A DNA stretch of 64,000 nt, from contig CAJNDS010000990.1 of NCBI GenBank assembly GCA_905221605.1, positions 222,501-286,500 on the forward strand, given 5' to 3'. The notes beneath the pieces are model-generated. The model ran no database searches, had not been told where the DNA came from, and was given only the letters and a program-made list of their open reading frames with translations. Origin of the DNA: Symbiodinium natans (lineage: Eukaryota; Sar; Dinophyceae; Suessiales; Symbiodiniaceae). The first letter of the stretch is position 1. Each line of letters starts with the position of its first letter. Position numbers and translations under genes: made by a program. This document shows positions 33,293 through 42,180 of the stretch, in pieces.

Positions 33293-34540
33293 GTAAATCC
33301 CAAGGGGGATACAGACCAGGGCTGCTCCAGCGCACCTCGGTCTTCGCCAGGTCCGGGTTCCGGCCGCCGGCCAGGCCTCCCAGGGCGGAGAGGGTTTAGG
33401 GTTTAGGGTTTAGGGTTTAGGGTTTAGGGTTTAGGGTTTAGGGTTTAGGGTTTAGGGTTTAGGGTTTAGGGTTTAGGGGGCTTTTCGGCCGCTGCGACGC
33501 CTCCAAGGGCTTAGAGGGGCATGTAGGCGGAGGGCTTCTTCGGGTTGAAGGGTCTTTGGGTTTAGGGTTCTGAGAGTTCCCTGTGGCTTAGGATTCTTGG
33601 GGTTTTGGGTTCTTGGGGGGGGGTGTAGGGTTTAGGGTTATTGGGGTTATTGGGTACAGTTTAGGGTTTAGGGTTATTGGGGTTATTGGGGTTGTTGGGG
33701 TTATTGGGGTTATTGGGGTTTCGGGTTCTGGAAGGTTCAGGGCTCTCATGGGGGTTTAGGGTTCTTGGGGTTTCGGGACAGCTTCCGACATGGAGTCCTA
33801 AAGGAGAAAGGTAAGGGGGTGTTTGAAGAGTATGTGGTAACAAACCAAGCCCTAAACCCTAAACCCTAAACCCTAAACCCTAAACCCTAAACCCTAAACC
33901 CTAAACCCTAAACCCGAAACCCTAAACCCTAAACCATCATTGCTACAGGGTTTGAGGGTGTAGGCTTCTTTAGCTTACTTGGCTTAGGGCTAAGGGCCCG
34001 AATGTCGCTTTTTGATTTCCCAAAAAAAATGCCATAAATACCCTTTTGAGAGCCCTTAAACCATGAAACCCCACATAAGTGTAAGAACCCTGAACACCCT
34101 GAAGCCCTAGACCCCCACAAGCCCTAAAACCCCCCAAAAACCTGAAACCCTAAAAGCCCTAAAGCCCTAAACCCTAAACCCAACCCCAAAAACCCTATGA
34201 ACCCTATAAACCCTGAACCCTAAACCCTAAGGCCCTAAGCCCTAAGTTCTAAGCCCTAAGCACTAAGCCCTAAACCCTAAACCTACCTGCAAACCCCCAA
34301 AAAAGAATCCGAAAAGCCCTGACTGCCCTAAAGCCCTAAACCAGGCTCCGGCTGCCCCCCCCTCTGTCAAGTCCGGGCTCCGACAACCCCAGCTCCGCTA
34401 GGGTTTAGGGTTTAGGGTTTTGGGGTTTAGGGTTTGGGGTTTAGGGTTTGGGGTTTAGGGTTTGGGGTTTAGGGTTTGGGGTTTAGGGTCAAGGCTTTTG
34501 GGTTCGGGGTTTAGGGTTCAGGGCGCCACCTGAGAGGATG
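32340..34540. other. Mostly degenerate telomere-like DNA with sparse exon islands
   Basis: Runs of AAAGCCCTAAA (32800-33170) and TTTAGGG. Possible exons lie at 32345-32425 (both strands open), 33330-33380 (minus GLAGGRNPDLAKTE before GTGCGC) and 34345-34398 (minus ELGLSEPGLDR). Nothing else is supportable. Confidence 0.5.
33393..33477. repeat. Interstitial telomere-like array (TTTAGGG)n
   Basis: About 12 perfect heptamers; a CCCTAAA array of opposite orientation lies at 33850-33935. Confidence 0.95.
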
Positions 34541-34685
34541 GTGGCAGAGCCCGTCGTTCTCAAGACGCTGCGCTCCTGGTTTGGGGGCGGTTAGGCTTTC
34601 GGGCCACAGGTTCAGGGACTCGAGTTGGGGGGGGCTTAGGGGGCTAGGGGGGGGGTTGCACGCGCAAAGTTCCACAAGTAAGTAC

Positions 34686-34844
34686 CCGAAGCCAAGCCAT
34701 GGATTGGGGCTGTGGGAAGTCTTGGTGGCCCAGTTTAACCATCTCAGATCTGAGGCTGCCCCTTCTGTGGAAGAGGGTAGCCTAGAACAAAAAACAGGGC
34801 TAAGGGGTACCCCTGGGCTACCAAGAAGTATAGGGTCGCGATTC
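34686..34844 (-). CDS. Two small exons split by element C1
   Basis: Exon a (34822-34844) follows CTCCTGCAG|G and reads NRDPILL plus one base. Exon b (34686-34720) begins with the two bases that complete Asp, then FPQPQSMAWLR to donor GTACTT. The 101-nt intron 34721-34821 is exactly element C1, starting GTAGCC and ending CCACCAAG. Together: NRDPILLDFPQPQSMAWLR. Protein not identified. Confidence 0.58.
34721..34825 (-). mobile_element. Introner-like element, family C copy 1
   Basis: Inverted ends CTTGGTAGCCCA / TGGCCACCAAG. As a minus-strand intron the TIR supplies the GTAGCC donor and the CCAAG acceptor. Confidence 0.82.
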
Positions 34845-35180
34845 CTGCAGGAGGATGGGGGTTGGGGCAGGTAACCGGGGGATGAGTTTCCGGAATCTTG
34901 CCGGGCTTGGTGAACATTACAGATCATGTAGCATGTGTTAGGTTTAGGGTTTAGGGCTTAGGGCTTAGGGTGTGACAGTGTAGGGTGTCGGGGTACATAA
35001 GTGATCCTGGGATCATCAAGGCTTTCCCGGAAGGCTGCTGAGGTTCTCGAGGGCTAACGAGAGGGCGAAAGGAGGGCATGGGTTTCAAGTCGGCTGTTTA
35101 AAACAAGAAAAAGGTTGAAGTCAAGATAAGACAATGTTGAAGAGCTCGTGGTTAAAGGGCTCCCGTGATTTTGGGGCCTT

Positions 35181-35433
35181 ATGGCTGCGCATGTCGAACC
35201 TTCTTCCCCTACACCAGAAAACGCGGCAAATCCACCTTGGACCCTTAAGGTTGTACCCTTGGGATTTGGGGTCCCTTTCTAAGGATCTTTAAGGGAATAT
35301 AAGGGCCAGATAAGGTGCATGTTAAGGGGAACCTTTAGGAGTACAACCTTAGGGGTACGAGTCTGAATCCCTTGAGCAAACATCCTCAGCAGCCTCAGCC
35401 CGAAATGGCAGCTCCGGCAACCCTGAGCCCTAG
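35181..35433 (+). CDS. Small gene carrying element I as an intron
   Basis: ATG at 35181 gives MAAHVEPSSPTPENAANPPW, TLK. A 103-nt intron (35250-35352, GTTGTA...CCTTAG) follows, then GYESESLEQTSSAASARNGS, SGNPEP and TAG. Both ends are phase 0. An alternative frame (ATG at 35191, ending after SSLI at 35581) is also open across the same junction, so the protein is uncertain, but the intron is the same either way. Ser/Pro/Glu-rich, unknown. Confidence 0.5.
35241..35357 (+). mobile_element. Introner-like element I
   Basis: Inverted ends GTTGTAC/GTACAAC are flanked by near-identical CCTTAAG and CCTTAGG direct repeats. The direct repeat on the right supplies the AG acceptor, the arrangement expected of an introner insertion. 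Confidence 0.75.
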
Positions 35434-35582
35434 AGCCCTGAAGCCCTGCAGCTCTCATCGGTATGTGCCCAAGATCAGAGAACCCCTTTCATCAACCCCA
35501 AAAAAAGCCCAAACTGAAGGCAACAAGAAAAACTCAACAAATGGAGGGGCCCCAGGGGTGGAGGCAAGCTCTCTGATTTAGA

Positions 35583-35800
35583 AGCGGAGTTCTGCGCTGC
35601 GCGGTCTGTGGGAGCTCGTACATGGGGGCTTCCCTTGAAATAGGGTACTCCGTTTATAGCGAAAATAGAATAGAATCCCCTTAAAGGGACCCCCCAAAAA
35701 AGGTATCCCTATTGTGGGAAATAGCCATATATGTGGACCACAAGGGAATACTATCAGTAAATATTCCGACTCTTCTACTAGAGTGCTTGAGGGTCTCGGG
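35583..35800 (+). CDS. Two exons split by element D2 (GC donor)
   Basis: RSSALRGLWELVHG plus one base, then intron 35628-35724 beginning GCTTCC and ending AATAG, then (A)IYVDHKGILSVN. The split codon GCC is completed across the junction. The GC-AG intron type fits dinoflagellate splicing. Downstream sequence contains a half element of family E (35735-35785), so the 3' part is unclear. Confidence 0.42.
35628..35724 (+). mobile_element. Introner-like element, family D copy 2
   Basis: Inverted ends TTCCCTTGAAATAGGGTACT / AAGGTATCCCTATTGTGGGAA with ATAGAATAGAATCCCC inside, as in copies D1 and D3. Confidence 0.78.
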
Positions 35801-35837
35801 AGTTCAGGGGGTTAAAACGTCGAGATATGAGGGCCAG

Positions 35838-35856
35838 GGGGGGGGGGGGGGGGGGC
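35838..35856. repeat. Poly-G run
   Basis: Uninterrupted G homopolymer of roughly 18 bases. Confidence 0.95.
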
Positions 35857-35934
35857 GGTTTGGGGAATGGCAAGCTGAGGCCTCAGGCTGTACCCGGAGA
35901 CGCCCTAAAACCCTAAACCCTAAGCCCTACCCGG

Positions 35935-36010
35935 ACCCCCAAAGTATGAAAACACAAATAGCCCCAAAATCCATTTAAAAAGGTCAACTGTTTCTGAGTT
36001 TTTGGGGGGT
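35935..36010. mobile_element. Introner-like element, family F copy 1
   Basis: ACCCCCAAAGTATGAAAACA ... GTTTCTGAGTTTTTGGGGGG matches F2 (42229) and F3 (47169). Confidence 0.7.
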
Positions 36011-36079
36011 TTAGATAAGCCCCAAACTCCTACACCCTGAAGACTCAGGGTGTCTCTCCTCCTTCTTGAAAAACTGTAG

Positions 36080-36152
36080 GCCGGCTCTGACAAAGATCCG
36101 CTTGCCTGAAGGGTCCGGGTCTGAAGATCAAGCTTTGGGGCTAGCGAGCTAG
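36080..36152 (+). CDS. Terminal exon, unknown
   Basis: AAACTGTAG|G then PALTKIRLPEGSGSEDQALG, LAS and TAG. Well-formed acceptor with AG|G. Product unknown. Confidence 0.48.
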
Positions 36153-36254
36153 GGGATGAAGGACTGCTAAGGTTTTTGGGATTTAGGGTTTAGGGTTTAG
36201 GATTTTTTTTTAGGTTCCGGGCTTTAGGGTAGAACTCCGAGGAGCCTCTGCCGG

Positions 36255-36445
36255 CTAGGCCGGTCTGCTACCGGGTTTTGCTCTGAGGGGTCCTGAAGCC
36301 ACAGGCCCAGAATCCCTTGGTGCAGAAGAGCTTGGGGGGAAGCTTTCAAAACCAGCATGCAGACACCCCAAACGGTTCAGCATGTGCTTAGATAATCTTC
36401 CATAATCCTGCACTTGAGGCTCTACCTGGATTGTAGTCCCTGGTT
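36255..36445 (-). CDS. Terminal exon, unknown
   Basis: From just inside a poly-A/poly-C junction the frame reads TTIQVEPQVQDYGRLSKHML, NRLGCLHAGFESFPPSSSAP, RDSGPVASGPLRAKPGSRPA, then TAG at 36255. A strong stop-free block with natural composition. Confidence 0.52.
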
Positions 36446-36614
36446 CCTTTTTTTTTTTTTTTGGGGGGGGGGGGGGTGGCACAAGCATCTAACGCAAAAC
36501 GAACGCGATTGGGAAAATTGGGGGGTCCGAGGACCCTAGGTAAGCTTCATGAACCCCAAAAACCTCGGTTGTAGCGCCGTATCCAACCCTAAACCCTAAA
36601 CTTTGGCCCTAAAC

Positions 36615-36684
36615 CAAGGCTCCGACAAAGCTTCTCGGGCGCCGTCTCGATCATGTTCTCGCGCATGAGCTCACGGCAGTGTGC
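36615..36684 (-). CDS. Internal exon with telomere-repeat donor
   Basis: CACTGAAG|GCA reads AHCRELMRENMIETAPEKLC, RSL and ends CTTG|GTTTAGGG, so the 5' splice site is a telomere heptamer. Acidic/basic helix, protein unknown. Confidence 0.6.
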
Positions 36685-36968
36685 CTTCAGTGTTAGGTTT
36701 TTGCTTCGGGTATTTAGGGCCATGAAAAGGGTGGAGAACGCTTGGGTTTTATACGCCTAAACCCGAATCAGAACTGCAAGCCCCTAAACACAAAAGGCTG
36801 TGAAACCCAACAGTAAACCCTGAATCCTCTAGCACAACAGAGCTTAACGAGCCCGTGGCTTGCTTTCTTCAGGGACCCAAGTTGGGCCCTGACTGAACCC
36901 GAGAGGTGGATTTCAGTTGGTTGGTTCTGGCATCCGGTCCGCTTCTTTAGAGTTCAGGAATTAGGGGT

Positions 36969-37055
36969 GTAATATTGGGGGATACCTATATAGTTATATA
37001 CTATAATAACCCCCCCCAAACCCTATTCTAATTTTTTAAGTCCCCTATATGACAG
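36969..37055. mobile_element. Introner-like element, family E copy 3
   Basis: TAATATTGGGGGATACC ... CTAATTTTTTAAGTCCCCTA shares the GGGG/CCCC inverted ends and AT centre of E2. In the plus direction it runs GTAATA to GACAG and would join RFFRVQELG to VADRKPPTRRGTR in frame (36917-36968 and 37056-37095), but a minus reading across 37056-37155 is at least as convincing. Confidence 0.6.
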
Positions 37056-37155
37056 GGCAGATCGGAAACCCCCAACTAGGAGAGGCACCAGGTAGCGACT
37101 GAGCTTCTCCGCTGAGTTCAGGAACGGGGGCAGGCGCACCACCTGACGGAGGAAG
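37056..37155 (-). CDS. Exon next to element E3
   Basis: Minus frame FLRQVVRLPPFLNSAEKLSR, YLVPLLVGGFRSAL runs up to GTCATATAGGGG, the end of E3. Amphipathic/hydrophobic helix pattern. Competes with a shorter plus reading. Confidence 0.48.
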
Positions 37156-37502
37156 GGGCTTGAGCTTAGGGTTGCAGTTTCTTCGGCTATTTCTTTTGTG
37201 TTATATAATTATGGACCCTAAACCCTAAACCCTAAACCCTAATATTAGGAAAGCCGACCCTCAGCTCGCAAAAACCTTGTGTGCCGAAGCTGGCCCCTGC
37301 GTGGGGTTGCACGTTTAGGGTGTCTGTTTGAGGATATTCGAGGCTTTGTAGGGGGCTTTGTAGGGGCCTTGAGGATAGGGTTTAGGGTTTAGGGTTTGGG
37401 GTTTGGGGTTTGGGGTTTAGGGTTTAGGGTTTAGGGTAGGGTTTCGAGTGCTTCGTTTAGAGATGGGGATTTGGGGCTCCTGGTTTGACGCATGGGGCAC
37501 GC

Positions 37503-37571
37503 TGGGCCTCTTTGCGCAGGATGAAGTGCACCTTGTCCATGTCCTGCACGGCACTCGCCCAACCCAGGGGC
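37503..37571 (-). CDS. Internal exon
   Basis: TTCAGGTAG|G then PLGWASAVQDMDKVHFILRK, EAQ and a GTGCCC donor (the frame stays open to RAPCVK). Natural composition, AG|G acceptor, unknown family. Confidence 0.55.
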
Positions 37572-38116
37572 CTACCTGAACCCTAAACCCTAAACCCTAA
37601 ACCCTAAAACCTAAACCCTAAACCTCAAACCCTAAACCCTAAACCCCAAACCCGAACCCTAAACCCTCAACCCTCAACCCTCAACCCCCAACCCCCAACC
37701 CCCAACCCTCAACCCTAAACCCTAAACCTGAACCCTAGACCCTAAACCCTAAAAATGCTAAACCCCAAGCCCCTAAGCTTCGACCTTCCCAACCCCTCAT
37801 CCCTGCGCCCGTCCCCTGCATTAACACGATCAAGCTAGACGCCCAGCACCCAAATCCCAAGTTCAAAAACCCCCAACTAAACCCCGAACCCTAAACCCTA
37901 GACCCAGAAGTTTAATTAGTTTTGGGGGCCCCCAAAGTCCTCTGAGCGGGTCACAAGTAGACAGAGACTTGGGTTTAGAAGTATTATCATTAACCTCCAA
38001 GTCTGGGCTTACACCCGAGCGTCCGGGGGTCCCGTCCGGGGGTCCAGGTGTACGGGTGTTTTAAGTTTGGTACCGATTGCCCGCTACTGGTTGAGGTGGG
38101 TCATCCTATATTCAGG

Positions 38117-38200
38117 GAGGTCATCTTTGGGGGCTACATTCAAAGGGCATCTGTGGGGGCTACATGCCTTCAAGGGGCATCTTTGGGGGCTACATGCCTT
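38117..38200. repeat. Tandem repeat, ~33-bp unit
   Basis: Three copies of GGGCATCTKTGGGGGCTACATGCCTTCAAG-like units, translating as GHLWGLHAFK repeats on the plus strand. Confidence 0.85.
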
Positions 38201-38274
38201 CAAGGCCCTCAAGAACCTTGAGGAACCCGAAGCCCTAAACCCTAAACCCTAAAGCCTGAACCCCAAAGACCCAC

Positions 38275-38340
38275 CCGAAGCTCTCCTGTAGCGCGATCTG
38301 CCCCCCATAGAGACGCCCAAAGTCAACCTCCTCGAGGTGC
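38275..38340 (-). CDS. Internal exon
   Basis: TTGCTGAG|G then HLEEVDFGRLYGGQIALQES, F and donor GTGGGT. Phase 2 to phase 2, 66 nt. High-quality exon, protein not identified. Confidence 0.6.
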
Positions 38341-38591
38341 CTCAGCAAGAGATTTCGGGCTTAGGGTTTGGGGTTTGGGGTTTAGGTTTGGGGTTTAGGG
38401 TTTAGGGTTTGGGGTTTAGGGTTTGGGGTTTAGGGTTTAGGGTTTGGGGTTTAGGGTTGGCGGACTTTAGCGTCTCAAATCCGCCTGAGCAGAAACCATA
38501 AACCCTAAACTCCTAAATCCCAAGCCTAGACGCGCAGACTATTCCCCCCTCCGAATTCTCCACCAAACAAAAAACACACCGAGCCTCGCCC

Positions 38592-38684
38592 GGGGACTGT
38601 ATTTGTCGACAGTTAAGTCGTATCTAACTACCCTTAGCTAGCAGGTAGAACCCATGAAAACGGTAGGCAAAGAGGGTCAGGTCA
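38592..38684. mobile_element. Inverted-repeat element, family H copy 1
   Basis: Reverse complement reads CCCTCTTTGCCTACCGTTTT ... GGGTTCTACC, matching the left half of H2 at 45239. It abuts the 3' end of an exon-like frame. Confidence 0.55.
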
Positions 38685-38808
38685 TCTGGCCCTCGCTTCA
38701 GTCACCCCCCGTGGTGCATGTGGTCGCAAAATCTCTGACGCGGCTATCGCATCAACAAAATCCATGAAGTCTTGGTGCAAAGCTCGCGTGATGGAGCGAG
38801 AGCCAGGG
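38682..38808 (-). CDS. Exon, unknown protein
   Basis: TTTTAAG then PGSRSITRALHQDFMDFVDA, IAASEILRPHAPRGVTEARA, R and TGA (a GTGACT donor could end it sooner). Helical, natural composition. Confidence 0.52.
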
Positions 38809-38984
38809 CTTAAAACCCCCTATTTAGCCTAAACTCCTAAACCCTAAAGCCCTAAACTCCAAACCCTCTACCCTAAGCTCCACCGACATCAAATGCTTTG
38901 AGGGCATCCCCCCGGTGTGGGAAGGCTGGGTATGAAGGCTTCAGAGCGCGGTGATGATGGATTTAGGGCTGTCTAAGGGTTGCC

Positions 38985-39078
38985 ACATGGTCCCTTAGTA
39001 TGGGCTCTTAAGGGGTACCCCTGATATACCCCTTATAGACCCTATACATAAGGGCCCTATCTTCAGAACCCTTTGAGG
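38985..39078. mobile_element. Inverted-repeat element, family G copy 1
   Basis: GTATGGGCTCTTAAGGGG, CCTGATATACCCCTTATA and AAGGGCCCTATCTTCAG are shared in order with the copy at 53270. Confidence 0.65.
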
Positions 39079-39156
39079 GGGGGGGCTTAGGGGGCTTACG
39101 GGGCTTACGGGTTTCGGGTTTGCAGGATTCAGGGGCTTAGGGGCTTAGGGTTTAAG

Positions 39157-39252
39157 CGGGGTAGTCTGGGTCCACGGCATCAGGATCTCCACCGCGCCCT
39201 GAAAGTATGCCTGGCTCGGGGTCTGTTGGTAGGCTGCCATATATCCCATAAA
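39157..39252 (-). CDS. Internal exon
   Basis: A polypyrimidine tract and TTTTTCAG lead into FMGYMAAYQQTPSQAYFQGA, VEILMPWTQTTP. No GT donor; GCTTAA follows, so a GC donor is possible. Clearly protein-like. Confidence 0.57.
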
Positions 39253-39545
39253 CTGAAAAAAACCCAAAACCCTATACTCTACACTCTCTAAACCCTAGAC
39301 CCTAAACTCGAAACTCTAAACCTTAAACGGCCCTAAACTCTTACTTCACTTTGCTGTTGCTTGAGTCGGCTTAGGGGCACAGAAGCCGGACCCCTCTTTT
39401 CAACAAGAAAAGCCGCAGCCCAAGCATTTTGGGGCTTAGGGATTAGCCTAAACCCTAAACCCTAAACCCAAAACCCAAAACCCAAAACCCTAAACCCTAA
39501 ACCCCAAACCCCAAACCCTAAACCCTAAACCCTAAACTAAGTGAG

Positions 39546-39712
39546 GGGTCGCTTCCGTCGAGCGACAGACCCCGAACGCTCGGCCGAGGGCCTTACAGCC
39601 CGAGCGCCCAAGCGAAAAGAGAAACGGAAAGGTGAGGGTTAAGCCTCACCGTCTGTCCTGGACAGGCCAACGGACATCGGCCTTTTTTACGACAACGTCA
39701 GTACTCGGCTAA
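39546..39712 (+). CDS. 3' end of a basic protein, two exons
   Basis: Exon 39546-39631 reads GRFRRATDPERSAEGLTARA, PKRKEKRK and ends at GTGAGG. A 34-nt intron (39632-39665) ends GGACAG. Exon 39666-39712 completes Gly and reads QRTSAFFTTTSVLG, TAA. Phase fits. The KRKEKRK run is a plausible nuclear localisation signal (inference). Confidence 0.6.
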
Positions 39713-39789
39713 GGGATGGCCGGCACCCAGACCACCTTTAGCGCAGCTAAAGTATAACCCTAAATCGCAACCCTTTGTTTCTGGAGATG

Positions 39790-41035
39790 GTTCAGGGTTT
39801 TGGGTTCAGGGTTTGCCGGGCCCCCCCCCCCGGGGGCCCCCTGGCGCCTGGAGGGGTCCAGGCAGGCTGGTTGCTCAATGGGGTGAAGGGCCCGCCCCGG
39901 CCAAGGGGTGTCGGGGCCAAGGGCCGACGCAAGCGCCCCCCGGGCCAAGGCCCCCTGCGGGACCTGAAAAAAACCGGGTTCAGGGCTAGAGGAAGGCCCC
40001 CCGCACCAAAGGGCCCCCGGGCGAAGAGGGCCGTACCACCAACGAAAAATTGCGCCCCTTTCATTTTACACCAGAAGCGCCAAGAAATCCCAGGAAGCCC
40101 CCAAGAGGCGCCAAGAGCCACCTAAAGGCTTCAAAAGCTTCAAAAGGCCCCCTAAAAGAAGGGGGACCACAAGATTTGTCCGTGCCCACAATGAAAAATG
40201 CGATTTTTGAATATTGAAAACGATGGTTTTAGGCACCCCTGCAGGCAATGAAAAATGTTGTTTTTTAGTACTGAAATCGATGGCTTTGGGCACCCCTCCA
40301 TTTCACCCCAAAAGACCAGGAAAGCCCCAGGCAGCCCCCAAATCAGCAAGGGCCTCTACGGGCCCTGACGTGCCGAAGGCCCGAACAGGGCCGAGGCTAT
40401 GCCGAACCCCAGCTTAAACCCTAACACCGCAAAACCCTTCAAGCAAATAAGGGCCTCTACGGGGCCTAACGTGCCGAAGGCCCGAAAAGGGCCGAGGCTA
40501 CCCCGAACCCCAGCTTAAACCCTAGCGATTGAAATACTCATTGGCGAAAAAAATTAATAGGTTCCCTGACCTTCAAATGAATAAAGCCTCTACGGCCCCT
40601 GACACGCCGAAGGTCCGAACAAGGCCCCGAGAGACCCCAAGAGCCACCAAAAGGCTTCAAAAGGCCCCCTAAAAGAAGGGGGACCCCAGGATGCCCGGGT
40701 ACGTCGTACCCGCAATGAAAAATGCGATTTTTTGGTACTGAAATCGATGGTTTTTTCCTTCATTTTACCCCGGCAGGGCCAGGAAAGCCCCCAGGAAGCC
40801 CCCAAAAGGCCCCAAGAGCCACCAAAAAGGCTTAATTGAGGCCCTTAAAGAAGGGGAATCCAGGAGCAGGCACAAAGGGTTTCCCTGACCTTCAAATAAA
40901 TAAGGGCCTCTACGGGCCCTGACACGCCGAAGGCCCGAAAAGGGCCGAGGCTACCCCCAACCCCAGCTTAAACCCAAACAGCGCAACTTTAAAAACATCA
41001 AAGCAAGGATCAGAGCACAAGAAAATAAATTCCAT
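39790..41035. repeat. Mosaic of diverged repeat modules
   Basis: Three copies of GGGCCTCTACGGGGCCTGAC...GCCGAAGGCCCGAA...CCGAACCCCAGCTTAAACCC (about 40348, 40450 and 40905) alternate with copies of AATGAAAAATGCGATTTTTG / CTGAAATCGATGG modules (about 40190, 40250, 40712) and AGGAAGCCCCCAAAAGGC stretches. Open frames here are not credible as genes. Confidence 0.8.
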
Positions 41036-41135
41036 AAACCCTAAACCCTAATAGAGTATAGTTTGGGTGGCCGGAGTGGGTTGACGGGCAACGCGAGCGC
41101 GCGGCCCGGGCCCGAGCGCGCGCCCTCCCCTGACA

Positions 41136-41301
41136 CACCCTAAACCCTAAACCCTAAACCCTAAACCCTAACCCTAAACCCTAAACCCTAAACCCTAAAC
41201 CCTAAACCCTAAACCCTAAACCCTAAACCCTAAACCCTAAACCCTAAACCCTAAACCCTAAACCCTAAACCCTAAACCCTAAACCCTAAACCCTAAACCC
41301 T
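41136..41301. repeat. Interstitial telomere-like array (CCCTAAA)n
   Basis: About 23 near-perfect heptamers, the longest CCCTAAA run in the window. It is separated by one exon from a TTTAGGG array in the other orientation at 41425-41560. Confidence 0.96.
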
Positions 41302-41328
41302 TCCCTGGATTCCCAAACGGCCCCAAAC

Positions 41329-42019
41329 CTGCCTGGTCCATGTAGAATGCCCCGGGCTTGGAGGTGTCGTGGAGGCCACGCTTCACGCGGCAGCAGATCT
41401 GCCAGCACCTTTCAGTTCGGGTCTAGGGTTTAGGGTTTAGGGTTTAGGGTTTAGGGTTTAGGGTTTAGGGTTTAGGGTTTAGGGTTTAGGGTTTAGGGTT
41501 TAGGGTTTAGGGTTTAGGGTTTAGGGTTTAGGGTTCAGGGTTTAGGGTTTAGGGTTTGGGTTTAGGGTTAGGCTCTTAGTAGGGAATGAGGGAGTTAGAT
41601 ACCTTACATCCCCCCATATATCGGAGGGATTATATAGGGCACTTCCCCCAACTATCTCTAACTCAGCGGCTTAGGCATTTGGGTGCTAGAATGTGGTTTT
41701 TGGTGTATAGGGTGTAGGGTCTACTTGTTGGGGTGTAGCTTCTTTTGTGGGGAGAGGGGATCCTTGCGTCCACATTAATAGAACTGCCTGTGCAGCCAAC
41801 CCTAAATCTAAGCCCATAAACTTTACCTTCCGGATGCCACCCGTGGGCAGACATCATCTACTCGAAGCCCCAAACCCTAAACCCTCTTCCTAAACCCTTA
41901 ATCCCAAACCCTAAACACTAAACCCCAAACACTGGGAGCAGGACCAGTATGCCAGCCATGCCACAGAGCCCCCACCCTCCCGTGCAAGCGCCCAAGGCGC
42001 TTGCATCTGATCAACCCCC
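41329..42019 (-). CDS. Two consecutive exons of one gene, unknown
   Basis: Exon 41933-42019 (AGAG|G) reads GVDQMQAPWALAREGGGSVA, WLAYWSCS plus two bases and ends at GTGTTT. Exon 41329-41408 (GAAAG|G) completes Gln and reads CWQICCRVKRGLHDTSKPGA, FYMDQA, ending at GTTTGG. Phases agree (2 to 2). The second exon sits between two opposed telomere-like arrays that form its introns. A plus-strand reading over 41942-42030 is a likely shadow. Confidence 0.58.
41425..41560. repeat. Interstitial telomere-like array (TTTAGGG)n
   Basis: About 19 heptamers with rare variants, intronic to the minus-strand gene. Confidence 0.95.
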
Positions 42020-42180
42020 CTCTGGACAGGGTTTCAGGATTAAAATCCCTCAACCTCCCCTAAACCCTAAACCCTAAACCCTAAACCCCGAAACCTCAAC
42101 CCTGAACCTCCAAAAAACACCAAACCCTAAACCCTGAAAACCGCAAAGTGGGCATACGCGGGCCTCCGGAGGTCGCTCAC

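Noticed and set aside
39790-40125. 116- and 109-codon ORFs on both strands
   Set aside because: Low-complexity Gly/Pro/Arg sequence inside a mosaic repeat block, open on both strands because of GC bias.
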